A stretch of DNA of 17,913 bases, from assembly GCA_030641465.1 (NCBI GenBank), contig DAOWHK010000065.1, forward strand, positions 1 through 17,913, written 5' to 3'. Of the stretch, positions 1-6,777 are shown piece after piece. The notes under the pieces are model-generated. The model did not search any database. It had not been told where the DNA came from and saw nothing but the letters and a program-made list of their open reading frames with translations. The number at the start of each line of letters is the position of its first letter. Within the stretch, counting starts at the first letter, position 1. Origin of the DNA: Parachlamydiales bacterium (GTDB lineage Bacteria > Chlamydiota > Chlamydiia > Chlamydiales > Simkaniaceae). Both the position numbers and the translations under genes were made by a program.

Positions 1-2
1 AA

Positions 3-344
3 AAAGATCGCACAACGCTCCAGATGGTCCCACTAACTCTTGGATTAAAATATATATTTGACTATACCGTCATAAGGCCTTATTTAGGAGCTGGCATTGT
101 TGGATCCTATGCTCAAATACACGACAGATCCCCTTATGTCCCTCAAAAACAATCAGACTGGGGAGTAGGAGGTATTGCAAAATCAGGCCTTCTCACCTAC
201 CTAAGCGCCAGATGCTTTGTCGATTTCTTTATTGACTATACCTATCTAAAAATGGATTTTGATCACACCAAAAAAAATGTCATCTACAGCAAAGCCGACC
301 TAAGTGGCATTTCTATCGGTGGCGGTCTCGGATATCAATTCTAA
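3..344 (+). CDS. C-terminal part of an outer-membrane beta-barrel protein (5' partial)
   Basis: The reading frame is open from the window edge, so the start lies outside; the ATG at 24 is probably internal. The 106 residues after it alternate hydrophobic and polar residues and are rich in aromatics and glycine (YLGAGIVGSYAQ, GISIGGGLGYQF). The protein ends in a terminal Phe, the usual C-terminal signature for insertion by the BAM complex. This fits the last strands of an 8-stranded OmpW/OprF/OmpA-like barrel in the outer membrane. No peptidoglycan-binding domain follows. The exact family cannot be assigned from the fragment. Confidence 0.6.
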   Translation, partial: KDRTTLQMVPLTLGLKYIFDYTVIRPYLGAGIVGSYAQIHDRSPYVPQKQSDWGVGGIAKSGLLTYLSARCFVDFFIDYTYLKMDFDHTKKNVIYSKADLSGISIGGGLGYQF

Positions 345-368
345 CTCTACTTCCCCACTTGAAAAGCA

Positions 369-397
369 TCGACAATCAACAAAAATTCCTATATGCT
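369..397 (+). promoter_or_regulatory. Possible promoter of the metal ABC transporter operon
   Basis: TCGACA, a 17-bp gap and TATGCT lie about 34 bases upstream of the TTG start of the binding-protein gene. The match to the sigma-70/sigma-66 consensus is only moderate. No metal-regulator operator (Zur or MntR palindrome) is evident. Confidence 0.3.
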
Positions 398-430
398 AAG
401 ACCTAAAAACCAACCCATTAAAAATCAAAT

Positions 431-1318
431 TTGAATAAATTTCTTTTCTGCATTCTTAGTATATTCTGCCTGTCCCTTTTTTCCTCCTGCGAAAATGGAA
501 AGGCAATCCGAGACAAAAACATTGTTGTCGTCAGCCTTCCACCCTACGCAGATTTTGTACATCAAATTGCAGGTAAACACGTAACAGTGATTACAGCAGC
601 GCCTCCTGGCACAAACCCCCATCTCTTTGAACCCTCCCCAAGACAAATGGCAAAAATGCAACATGCAAAATTGTGGATAGGTGTTGGAGAAGAAGCATTT
701 GAGCAGCACACACTAAAAGCATTACTTGCCTATAATCCACAATTAAATTGGATCAATCTTTCCCCAAAGCTCCCTCATTTGGAAAGTCAATGCTGCGAAA
801 AATCTCACTCTCACAGCTCAAAAGATCCCCATATTTGGATGTCACCTAAGCTCGCAAAGCTACAAGTACAGCTCATCACAGAAAAACTCCTAGAAACCTT
901 TCCCGAATACAAAAAAGATTTTTTAGCTAATTCAAAAATTTTACAAACGAAACTGCAGACATTAATTACTCATATCACCAAAAAGCTCGCTCCCTATAAA
1001 CACACAGGAATCATTGTATCACACCCCGCAATCGGCTACTTTTGCAAAGACTATCATCTCGTACAAATTTCTGTAGAATCTGAGGGGAAAGCCCCGCAAA
1101 TCAAACGTTTGATGGATATTTTGGAAAAAGCTAAAGAGTTGCATGTTAAATGCGCACTAACCATGCCAGAATTTAACAATCAAGGAGTCACTCTCATCTC
1201 GGAAAAACTGCAAATAAAGCCCCAGCTATTCGACCCATTAGCACAAGATTATTTTCACAACATGAACTATCTAACGGATATCATAGTAGAGTCCAACCAA
1301 GGCTCCACCCATGAATAA
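431..1318 (+). CDS. Metal (Zn/Mn) ABC transporter substrate-binding lipoprotein, ZnuA/TroA type
   Basis: This 295-residue cluster A-I (cluster 9) solute-binding protein captures a divalent metal outside the inner membrane and passes it to the permease. A hydrophobic N-terminus ends in FSSC with Cys20, a plausible lipobox. The expected metal ligands are present: His64 (TNPHLFEP), His134 (DPHIWMSP), His198 (VSHPAIGY) and Asp268 (FDPLAQ). A short His/Cys-rich loop (residues about 121-128) just before His134 resembles the His-rich loop of zinc binders, but it is short. The start is TTG: an in-frame stop lies 9 bases upstream and the first internal ATG (residue 73) would delete the signal peptide. 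No clear Shine-Dalgarno precedes it. The stop overlaps the next gene by 8 bases. Whether the metal is zinc, manganese or iron is undecided. Confidence 0.88.
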   Translation: MNKFLFCILSIFCLSLFSSCENGKAIRDKNIVVVSLPPYADFVHQIAGKHVTVITAAPPGTNPHLFEPSPRQMAKMQHAKLWIGVGEEAFEQHTLKALLAYNPQLNWINLSPKLPHLESQCCEKSHSHSSKDPHIWMSPKLAKLQVQLITEKLLETFPEYKKDFLANSKILQTKLQTLITHITKKLAPYKHTGIIVSHPAIGYFCKDYHLVQISVESEGKAPQIKRLMDILEKAKELHVKCALTMPEFNNQGVTLISEKLQIKPQLFDPLAQDYFHNMNYLTDIIVESNQGSTHE

Positions 1319-2030
1319 GCCAGCAATTATTTTCAATAACGTTTCCTTTGCCTATGATCAAACTCCAGTCCTACAAAAAGGAAACTTTGTAATTAACGAA
1401 AAGGAATTTGTTGGAATAATTGGCCCAAATGGTGGAGGAAAAACCACCGCCTTTAATCTGATTATGGGGTTTCTAAAACCACAATCAGGTCACATCCAAG
1501 TTCTTGCAAAACCGCCAAAAATTGGATACGTCCCCCAAGTCACTCACTATGATAAACAATTTCCGATCTCAGCTTTAGACGTTGTACTAACAGGAGTTGT
1601 ATCCAAAGTCAATTGGTTAGGCATGATCCCTCGCGAGGAAAAGACAAAAGCCGCAAAACTCCTTTGCAAAATGGGTCTTGAAAAATCCTGTAATAAACCT
1701 TTTAGCGCCCTCTCAGGTGGCCAGGCACAGAGAGTCTTAATTGCAAGGTCCCTCATTTCTGACCCTGAAATTCTACTACTCGATGAGCCAACAGCTAACA
1801 TTGACCCTGGTGCCGAAGCGGAAATTATGGAAGTTATCCGCTCATTAAAAAATAAAATAACCATTCTTTTCATTTCCCATGATTTTGAAACAATTATTAA
1901 AGAAGTCGAAAAAGTTTTGATTTTTCAAAAAAAAATTACCACACTAAAGCCATCAGAAATTTGTGATCACTTTGCAATTGGCCTTTATCATGATCCAGAC
2001 ATTAAACATAAAATGAAACGCGATGACTAA
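1311..2030 (+). CDS. Metal ABC transporter ATP-binding protein, ZnuC/TroB type
   Basis: This 239-residue cytoplasmic ATPase powers the metal importer. All nucleotide-binding motifs are present: Walker A GPNGGGKTT (38-46), Q-loop Gln76 (GYVPQV), ABC signature LSGGQAQR (134-141), Walker B ILLLDEP (154-160), D-loop around ANIDP (162-166) and the switch His190 in ISHD. The usual Ser of Walker A is replaced by Gly (GGGKTT), which is common in this family. Its ATG overlaps the end of the binding-protein gene (ATGAATAA) and its stop overlaps the permease start (ATGACTAA), so the three genes are almost certainly translationally coupled. Confidence 0.93.
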   Translation: MNKPAIIFNNVSFAYDQTPVLQKGNFVINEKEFVGIIGPNGGGKTTAFNLIMGFLKPQSGHIQVLAKPPKIGYVPQVTHYDKQFPISALDVVLTGVVSKVNWLGMIPREEKTKAAKLLCKMGLEKSCNKPFSALSGGQAQRVLIARSLISDPEILLLDEPTANIDPGAEAEIMEVIRSLKNKITILFISHDFETIIKEVEKVLIFQKKITTLKPSEICDHFAIGLYHDPDIKHKMKRDD

Positions 2031-2898
2031 TTTATTACTACCCTTTACCTCTTTTTTCTCAGCACTTGCCACAAACTTTTTTTTACAAACGGCACTCTTT
2101 GCAAGCCTTTCCGCAACCGTTGCAAGTGGCGTAATCGGATCTTACGTCGTCTCCAAACGAATTGTATTTATTAGCGGAAGCATCGCGCACTCAGTTATTG
2201 GAGGAATGGGACTTTTTCTCTATCTAAAAAGAATATATGGCCTAGATTTTCTCGAGCCAGTTTATGGAGCACTTTTTGCTGGAATTATCTCTGCACTCCT
2301 CATCGGCTGGATACACATCAAATATAAAGAAAGAGAAGACACTGTCATTGCATCTATTTGGGCCTTTGGAATGTCTGTTGGAGTCATCCTTGTCACCTTA
2401 ACTCCTGGGTATAATGTAGAATTATTAAATTATCTATTTGGAAGCCTTCTTTGGGCGAGTAAAAGCGACATCGCAACACTTTTTATGCTAGATGCTGCCG
2501 TATTACTTTTTGCCCTAATTTTTCACCGCCAACTGCTAGCGATTTGTTTTGATGAAAAACAAGCAAAGCTCCAAGGATTAAAAGTAAACGCGCTTTATTT
2601 TTCTCTTCTCATAATGATCGCAATTACTGTTGTCCTTCTCATTCAAATTGTTGGAGCAATCCTCGTTATTGCCTTCCTGACCCTCCCAGCTGCGATTGCA
2701 AATACCTTTACCCAAAAACTTTCTAAAATGATGGGATTTGCCATAATTATTGGGATAATTATCGCCTTAATCGGGATTTTTCTCTCCTATACGCTCAACT
2801 GGCCACCGGGAGCTACAATATCTCTATGCGCCACCATCTTCTACATATTGAACCTCATACGTAAAAAACAAAGTGTCAAATCTACCATAGTGCCTTAA
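2023..2898 (+). CDS. Metal ABC transporter permease, ZnuB/TroC family (ABC-3)
   Basis: This 291-residue integral inner-membrane protein has about eight hydrophobic segments and is the channel of the metal importer. Family hallmarks are the early segment GVIGSYVVSKRIVFISGSIAHSV and the late cytoplasmic-coupling stretch VVLLIQIVGAILVIAFLTLPAA, which matches the VxxxGxxLVxAxLxxPAA region of ABC-3 permeases. Only one permease gene is present, so the transporter is presumably a permease homodimer. It overlaps the ATPase gene by 8 bases. The stop codon lies inside a 29-bp repeat (2895-2923) that recurs at the stop codon of an unrelated gene at 6740. Confidence 0.9.
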   Translation: MTNLLLPFTSFFSALATNFFLQTALFASLSATVASGVIGSYVVSKRIVFISGSIAHSVIGGMGLFLYLKRIYGLDFLEPVYGALFAGIISALLIGWIHIKYKEREDTVIASIWAFGMSVGVILVTLTPGYNVELLNYLFGSLLWASKSDIATLFMLDAAVLLFALIFHRQLLAICFDEKQAKLQGLKVNALYFSLLIMIAITVVLLIQIVGAILVIAFLTLPAAIANTFTQKLSKMMGFAIIIGIIIALIGIFLSYTLNWPPGATISLCATIFYILNLIRKKQSVKSTIVP

Positions 2899-2923
2899 GG
2901 AAACTCTGATTAACTCCGAAATT
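2895..2923. repeat. 29-bp dispersed repeat, copy 1 (spans permease stop codon)
   Basis: It begins TTAAGGAAACTCTGATTAAC and ends TCCGAAATT. It matches positions 6737-6765 at 28 of 29 bases. In both copies the TAA at the left end is the stop codon of the upstream gene. A shorter degenerate relative (GGAAGCTCTGAATAATTCTG) lies at 6190. It could be an IS-end remnant or a recombination scar; no hairpin or U-tract makes it a terminator. Confidence 0.6.
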
Positions 2924-2975
2924 CCCTCCATCTATGCAATTTTAAATTTAATGCACTATATTCAATAATTACCAT

Positions 2976-3004
2976 TTGACTTTCTTAAAAGATTTCTCTA
3001 TGAT
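2976..3004 (+). promoter_or_regulatory. Promoter of rplU-rpmA
   Basis: TTGACT at 2976-2981 and TATGAT at 2999-3004 are separated by exactly 17 bp, a near-consensus housekeeping (sigma-66/sigma-70) promoter. The predicted start near 3011 leaves a leader of about 17 bases containing AGGAGG before the rplU ATG. Confidence 0.8.
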
Positions 3005-3027
3005 AGCCTTTTTTTATAGGAGGAATA

Positions 3028-3342
3028 ATGTACGCTATTATTAAAACAGGTGGTAAACAGTACCGCGTTGAAAAAGGTGATGTCATCCAAGTGGAACTCC
3101 TTTTAGGCGTAGAAAAAGGTCCTGTAGATTTTGATAACGTCCTCTTTTTAAACGATGGAAAAGCAGTAAAAATTGGCATGCCAAATTTGGAAAATTGCAC
3201 AGTTAAAGGGGAACTTTTAGCGGAAGTAAAAGGCCCGAAAGTGATCGCTTATAAATATAAGCGTAGAAAAAGCTATCGTAGAAAAGTTGGCCATCGTCAA
3301 AAATATTCTCAAGTGAAAATACTTGATATCGTGAGTAGTTAA
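3028..3342 (+). CDS. rplU: Large ribosomal subunit protein bL21
   Basis: The 104-residue protein has the full-length bL21 signature. The start MYAIIKTGGKQYRVEKGD is the canonical N-terminus. The basic RNA-binding segment KVIAYKYKRRKSYRRKVGHRQ near residues 72-92 matches the family's C-terminal motif. It binds 23S rRNA in the 50S subunit. The ATG follows a strong Shine-Dalgarno AGGAGG (3018-3023) and the promoter at 2976-3004. It is co-transcribed with rpmA, which begins 17 bases after its stop, the usual bacterial pairing. Confidence 0.97.
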   Translation: MYAIIKTGGKQYRVEKGDVIQVELLLGVEKGPVDFDNVLFLNDGKAVKIGMPNLENCTVKGELLAEVKGPKVIAYKYKRRKSYRRKVGHRQKYSQVKILDIVSS

Positions 3343-3359
3343 GGCATAAGGAGTACTGA

Positions 3360-3608
3360 ATGTCACATAAGAAAGGACAAGGATCTAGTAGAAACGGACG
3401 CGACTCAAATGCTCAACGCCTTGGAGTTAAAGCGACACATGGGGAAAAAGTAACAGCTGGTAGCATCATTATCCGTCAACGCGGAACAAAATGGCATCCA
3501 GCAAAAAATGTAGGACGAGGAAAAGACGACACTCTTTTTGCTTTAATTGATGGTATTGTTACCTATAGAAAAGCAAAACACACCTCTGTTTCTGTTCTCC
3601 CTGCATAA
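3360..3608 (+). CDS. rpmA: Large ribosomal subunit protein bL27
   Basis: The 82-residue protein contains the conserved N-terminal stretch [21 protein letters not shown]. That segment reaches toward the peptidyl-transferase centre. The core contains [21 protein letters not shown]. There is no cleavable N-terminal extension of the Firmicutes type. The ATG is preceded by AAGGAG (3348-3353) at good spacing. It is the second gene of the rplU-rpmA unit, which ends in the intrinsic terminator at 3642-3670, 33 bases after the stop. Confidence 0.97.
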   Translation: MSHKKGQGSSRNGRDSNAQRLGVKATHGEKVTAGSIIIRQRGTKWHPAKNVGRGKDDTLFALIDGIVTYRKAKHTSVSVLPA

Positions 3609-3641
3609 GCCACTAGTTGGCTCTTAATAAGAAATCCCAAT

Positions 3642-3670
3642 GCTCCAACCAAATATTGGAGCTTTTTTTT
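3642..3670 (+). terminator. Intrinsic terminator/attenuator between rpmA and obgE
   Basis: GCTCCAA (3642-3648), a 7-base loop and TTGGAGC (3656-3662) form a perfect 7-bp stem directly followed by eight Ts (3663-3670). Only seven bases separate the T-tract from the obgE ATG. Any transcript reaching obgE from rpmA must therefore read through this hairpin. Confidence 0.8.
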
Positions 3671-3677
3671 AATTACT

Positions 3678-4688
3678 ATGTTTATAGATTCAGTAAAATT
3701 AAAGTGTATTGCGGGAAACGGCGGCAATGGAATAGTTGCCTGGCGCCGGGAAAAATACATCCCTAAAGGTGGACCAAACGGCGGCAACGGAAGCCCTGGC
3801 GGCAGCGTTTACCTAGAATCTGACGATCAAGTTTTTTCTTTAGACAAATATCGAAATACCGCGCATTTGAAAGCACAAAATGGTGGCGTTGGAGGCGGCA
3901 ATAATCGCCAAGGAAAAGCAGGGCAAGACCTCATCATCAAAGTTCCCTGTGGAACGCTTGTCAAAAACGCAGAAACAAAAGAAGTTCTCTATGACTTTCT
4001 AAAACCAGGGGAAAAATTCCTTATCAGCTCTGGCGGAAAAGGAGGCAAAGGAAACACTTTTTTTAAAACCCCTACACATCAAGCTCCAAATAAATGCACA
4101 CCTGGAAAGCACGGGGAAACCTTAACAATTGAGCTCGAACTAAAACTCATAGCAGACGTTGGCTTCATCGGCATGCCAAATGCTGGAAAATCCACTCTCC
4201 TATCTAAAATGGCAAATATTCCCATTAAAACTGGAGCCTATCCCTTCACTACACTAAAACCTAACCTCAGCTATCTCCAGTTTGATGACTACTCAAGAAT
4301 ATATATCGCAGACATTCCAGGAATCATAAAAGACGCTCACCAAAATAAAGGCCTCGGACTTTCTTTCCTACGCCATATAGAACGCACATCCACTCTTATC
4401 TATCTCGTAGACACCTCGGGAATTGACGGAAGAGATCCATTAACCGATTTTCTTACACTCCATAAAGAACTCGAAGCATACTCACTAGATCTCATCAAAA
4501 AACCATTTCTTGTAGTCCTAAATAAAATCGACTCAGAAGATGCACAAAAGCACCTAAAAACATTTTACAAAGATTACCCCTTTGATCAAAAAAACCTCTT
4601 TGAAGTCTCCGCACTGAAAGGCAAAGGCGTCCCCGAATTTACAACTGCCTTAAAAGCAGTCGTCCAAAAAGACGGAAAAAAATTCTAA
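3678..4688 (+). CDS. obgE: Ribosome-associated GTPase Obg/CgtA
   Basis: The 336-residue Obg-family GTPase acts in 50S assembly and stress/growth control. The glycine-rich Obg fold spans about residues 1-160 (start MFIDSVKLK; repeated GGNG and GGxGG motifs). The G domain follows with G1 GMPNAGKST (165-173), G3 DIPG (212-215), G4 NKID (282-285) and G5 SALKGKG near 314. The third domain, OCT, found in many bacteria is absent; chlamydial Obg proteins are similarly short. The start is fixed by the conserved N-terminus. No Shine-Dalgarno precedes it, because the upstream bases are the T-tract of the rpmA terminator. It is convergent with the next minus-strand gene, 12 bp away. Confidence 0.96.
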   Translation: MFIDSVKLKCIAGNGGNGIVAWRREKYIPKGGPNGGNGSPGGSVYLESDDQVFSLDKYRNTAHLKAQNGGVGGGNNRQGKAGQDLIIKVPCGTLVKNAETKEVLYDFLKPGEKFLISSGGKGGKGNTFFKTPTHQAPNKCTPGKHGETLTIELELKLIADVGFIGMPNAGKSTLLSKMANIPIKTGAYPFTTLKPNLSYLQFDDYSRIYIADIPGIIKDAHQNKGLGLSFLRHIERTSTLIYLVDTSGIDGRDPLTDFLTLHKELEAYSLDLIKKPFLVVLNKIDSEDAQKHLKTFYKDYPFDQKNLFEVSALKGKGVPEFTTALKAVVQKDGKKF

Positions 4689-4700
4689 AGTCTGACCTTG

Positions 4701-4997
4701 TCACTTTTTGAAATAAATCAATGAAAAGGCCTGAAGAATCATCACAAAAAGAGTCCCTACCATCAGAATATAAGTCTTATCTCTTTTTCTTATTCCTTGA
4801 ATAATGCCAATTACCATAGATCCAACAGCAACAATAACAACCCAAAGATCTTTACCCAAATAGTTTGAAAAACTTTGCAATAAAAGTGCTAAAGCTATCC
4901 AGAAAAAACAAATTTTCGAATCAACATCTTTAAATTTAAATATCGCTAAAACTAAAGCAATCAAACCTACAACTAGACTACTAATCTTTATATCCAT
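4701..4997 (-). CDS. Small four-helix membrane protein, unknown function
   Basis: The 98-residue protein is very hydrophobic. It has four likely membrane helices near residues 7-23, 29-45, 52-68 and 75-95, short charged loops (KFKDVDSK, RKRDKTY) and a basic C-terminus (KK). I recognise no family. Start: ATG with AGGA seven bases upstream. It begins 12 bases after the GNAT acetyltransferase stop on the same strand, so the two are probably co-transcribed. It is convergent with obgE. Confidence 0.65.
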   Translation of the reverse strand: MDIKISSLVVGLIALVLAIFKFKDVDSKICFFWIALALLLQSFSNYLGKDLWVVIVAVGSMVIGIIQGIRKRDKTYILMVGTLFVMILQAFSLIYFKK

Positions 4998-5009
4998 ACA
5001 AAATCCTAA

Positions 5010-5444
5010 TCATAATTTTTTAGAGAGTAATAAATAAGTTCCAGCATTTCCAAACCCTTCCTTCGAAAATTCAACCGAATAACCAATCTTTTGATAAAAA
5101 ATCGGAGCCTGAAAACTCATAGTAGCAACCATAGCAAGGCTGCACTTTTTTCCCTTTCCGTAAGAATGGACCCTCTCCATTAATTGCTTACCAACTCCCT
5201 GTTTTCTATATTGCATATCCACCCAAAGTTGATCTGTATAAATCATGTGATAAATGACGGATCCATTAAGGCCTCCAATCAAGTTGCCGTTTCTATCTCG
5301 CGCAAAAATAGCAAAAGAGTACGCTTTTCCATATCCAACAGTAGATTCATTAATTTTTTGCGTTAAAAAATCAACGCCATTTTGTGAAGGATTTTCTGAA
5401 AGATCAAAATCGATACCATCTTGTTCCATAAATCCTCGGGACAT
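5010..5444 (-). CDS. GNAT-family N-acetyltransferase
   Basis: This 144-residue enzyme (139 if Met6 is the start) probably transfers an acetyl group from acetyl-CoA to an amine. The GNAT core is visible: strand 4 with LWVDMQYR, then the acetyl-CoA pyrophosphate loop QGVGKQL (Q/RxxGxG/A motif A) near residues 82-88, and the motif-B region with FYQKIGY near 116-122. The substrate cannot be inferred. Two starts compete: the ATG at 5444 with AGGA 13 bases upstream, and an ATG at 5429 with GAGG four bases upstream. The 162-bp inverted-repeat element begins about 20 bases upstream of the first, so the promoter may lie inside that element. Confidence 0.8.
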   Translation of the reverse strand: MSRGFMEQDGIDFDLSENPSQNGVDFLTQKINESTVGYGKAYSFAIFARDRNGNLIGGLNGSVIYHMIYTDQLWVDMQYRKQGVGKQLMERVHSYGKGKKCSLAMVATMSFQAPIFYQKIGYSVEFSKEGFGNAGTYLLLSKKL

Positions 5445-5465
5445 GCTTGAAAAATAATCCTATGT

Positions 5466-5627
5466 ATACACAAACCAATTCAACCTTTGGATTTTTTCCT
5501 GTATCAGACAACCAATTTTTAGACTCTCCTGTATCGCCCCCTATCCACAAATAGAAGCTGCTTCAGAGAGTCTAAACCTTGACTCCTGCCTTTGGCAAAA
5601 ACCCAAGTCTTGAATCGGTATGTGTAT
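5466..5627. mobile_element. 162-bp inverted-repeat (MITE-like) element, copy A
   Basis: The outer ends are ATACACAAACCAATTC on the left and the complement of GAATCGGTATGTGTAT on the right. Inner arms also pair imperfectly, including TTTTTAGACTCTC near 5516-5528 against GAGAGTCTAAA near 5564-5574. It carries no ORF. Ends, length and arm layout match the element at 10584-10744 (161 bp), so I class them as one family, with this copy more diverged. Its right edge coincides with the start of the lpd-tail homology at 5628. I see no target-site duplication. Confidence 0.6.
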
Positions 5628-5695
5628 ATTTTCTACGAAAAATCCTTTGAATCCTAGGAAGAAATGTTTGCGTTAGCCAAAGGCCCTCAACTTTT
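5628..5695 (-). pseudogene. Duplicated 3' fragment of the lpd-like gene (copy 1)
   Basis: On the minus strand this reads VEGLWLTQTFLPRIQRIFRRK in frame, closely matching the last residues of the flavoprotein at 6778-8208 (VADLWLSQTFLPAIQKVFRRK). The stop codon is lost because the inverted-repeat element begins immediately after it. It lies just upstream of the orphan gene at 5760 and is a relic of tandem duplication. Confidence 0.75.
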
Positions 5696-5759
5696 ATTGA
5701 TAAACAATTTCCAAGCAGCATAAACTCTTTGCATCTATAACGAATTTCCAAGAAAAACT

Positions 5760-6176
5760 ATGAGCCATTATTACGGTCAAATTTTAGATACAGCCCAACT
5801 AAATCAACTACTACCTTATATCTACTATTTGATGGATAATGGGATGGCAAGAGGGGACTTGAAAACAGCAGTTGGAATGCTCACAGTTGTGGCAATTTCT
5901 GATACTGAAGGAGCGTTCTCTATTAATGGAGAAATGAATGAGGATGCTCTGACAACATTATATAACATCCGGATTCTTTGTGAACAGTTTCTTCAGGAAG
6001 ACTTAGTAGTAATAAAAGGCCCAATAAGACATCGTGTCATATTTTTTTCAATCAATGATCATAACCAAATGATTGTTCAACATAAAGATCGCCCTGGATC
6101 TGAACATGATAGTTTTGAGAAAACTATGCAAAAAATACATAAAATGTTTCCGGATGCGGTATGTCTCGGTGGCTAA
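5760..6176 (+). CDS. Orphan paralogue 1 (tandem-duplicated gene), unknown function
   Basis: The 138-residue protein is predicted cytoplasmic, with no signal peptide or membrane helix. It aligns along its whole length with the gene at 6360. Shared blocks are LLPYIYYLMD/LQPYIYYLMD, TAVG.L..VAISDT.GAF.I.G, a GxIRHRxxxF segment, QMIV, and a C-terminal F..TM..I.KMFP....LGG. The mixed alpha/beta pattern looks like a small globular domain, and I do not recognise a family. The Shine-Dalgarno is weak (AAGAAA). The upstream 60 bases also align with those of copy 2, so control signals were duplicated with the gene. Strong conservation in the two copies despite many substitutions suggests both are or were functional. 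Confidence 0.7.
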   Translation: MSHYYGQILDTAQLNQLLPYIYYLMDNGMARGDLKTAVGMLTVVAISDTEGAFSINGEMNEDALTTLYNIRILCEQFLQEDLVVIKGPIRHRVIFFSINDHNQMIVQHKDRPGSEHDSFEKTMQKIHKMFPDAVCLGG

Positions 6177-6189
6177 AGTTCCTAGAATA

Positions 6190-6214
6190 GGAAGCTCTGA
6201 ATAATTCTGAATTA
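6190..6214. repeat. Degenerate copy of the dispersed stop-codon repeat
   Basis: GGAAGCTCTGAATAATTCTG resembles the 29-bp repeat at 2895-2923 and 6737-6765. It sits 14 bases after the stop of orphan paralogue 1, at the position equivalent to the copy after paralogue 2. It is therefore part of the tandem-duplicated unit. Confidence 0.45.
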
Positions 6215-6220
6215 ATATTT

Positions 6221-6296
6221 CAGATTTATTTTCTACGAAAAACCCTTTGAATCGCAGGAAGAAATGTTTGCGTCAGCCAAAGTCCCTCAACTCTTG
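6221..6296 (-). pseudogene. Duplicated 3' fragment of the lpd-like gene (copy 2)
   Basis: On the minus strand the last in-frame residues read VEGLWLTQTFLPAIQRVFRRK followed by an intact TAA. This nearly repeats the C-terminus of the complete flavoprotein gene (6772-6848). Homology stops at about 6296, marking the duplication junction, after which the leader of paralogue 2 begins. It is too short to be expressed as a protein. Confidence 0.8.
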
Positions 6297-6359
6297 CTTT
6301 TAAAAAATCCCGACGCAATTTAGACTCTTTGCATAAATAACAAATTTTAAGAGTAAATC

Positions 6360-6740
6360 ATGACCCAATATTTGGACCCCACCTTCACAACAGTCCAACT
6401 AGAGAGACTACAACCTTATATATATTATTTAATGGATCACCCTACCGGAAATTTACAAACAGCCGTCGGAAGACTCTCAATTGTAGCGATTTCTGATACT
6501 CAAGGAGCTTTCACTATTGATGGGGATGATGCAAACGAATTATTAGGCAAAATACATACACTTTGTATAGATGCGTTGCACCACAAACTCGTAGTCTTAG
6601 ATAGAGGCGGAATTCGCCATCGTTACCTATATTTTGAACTCAATAAAGACAGCCAAATGATTGTTAGTAGCGAGAAAAATTTTGAGGATACGATGAAAGA
6701 AATACAAAAAATGTTTCCTGAAGTACGTCTTGGCGGTTAA
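6360..6740 (+). CDS. Orphan paralogue 2 (tandem-duplicated gene), unknown function
   Basis: The 126-residue protein is homologous throughout to the product of 5760-6176, but lacks the short insertion around residue 28 (NGMARGD) and the loop RPGSEHD near the C-terminus. Conserved blocks include PYIYYLMD, TAVGRLSIVAISDTQGAF, GGIRHRYLYFEL, QMIV and EIQKMFPEVRLGG. No signal peptide, helix or metal-binding motif is seen and no family is recognised. AAGAG lies eight bases before the ATG. It is convergent with the flavoprotein gene 37 bases downstream, and its stop is embedded in the 29-bp dispersed repeat. Confidence 0.7.
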   Translation: MTQYLDPTFTTVQLERLQPYIYYLMDHPTGNLQTAVGRLSIVAISDTQGAFTIDGDDANELLGKIHTLCIDALHHKLVVLDRGGIRHRYLYFELNKDSQMIVSSEKNFEDTMKEIQKMFPEVRLGG

Positions 6741-6765
6741 GGAAGCTCTGATTAACTCCGAAATT
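6737..6765. repeat. 29-bp dispersed repeat, copy 2 (spans stop of orphan paralogue 2)
   Basis: It begins TTAAGGAAGCTCTGATTAAC and ends TCCGAAATT. It differs from 2895-2923 at one base (G for A). The left-end TAA is the stop codon of the upstream gene in both places. Confidence 0.6.
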
Positions 6766-6777
6766 TTAACTTTAGAT

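Noticed and set aside
425..709. Minus-strand open frame of 94 codons opposite the metal-binding lipoprotein gene
   Set aside because: It is a shadow of a strongly supported gene, and its Cys/Trp-rich composition is not protein-like for this genome.
1547..1873. Minus-strand open frame of 108 codons opposite the ABC ATPase
   Set aside because: It is antisense to conserved ATPase motifs and has no independent signal.
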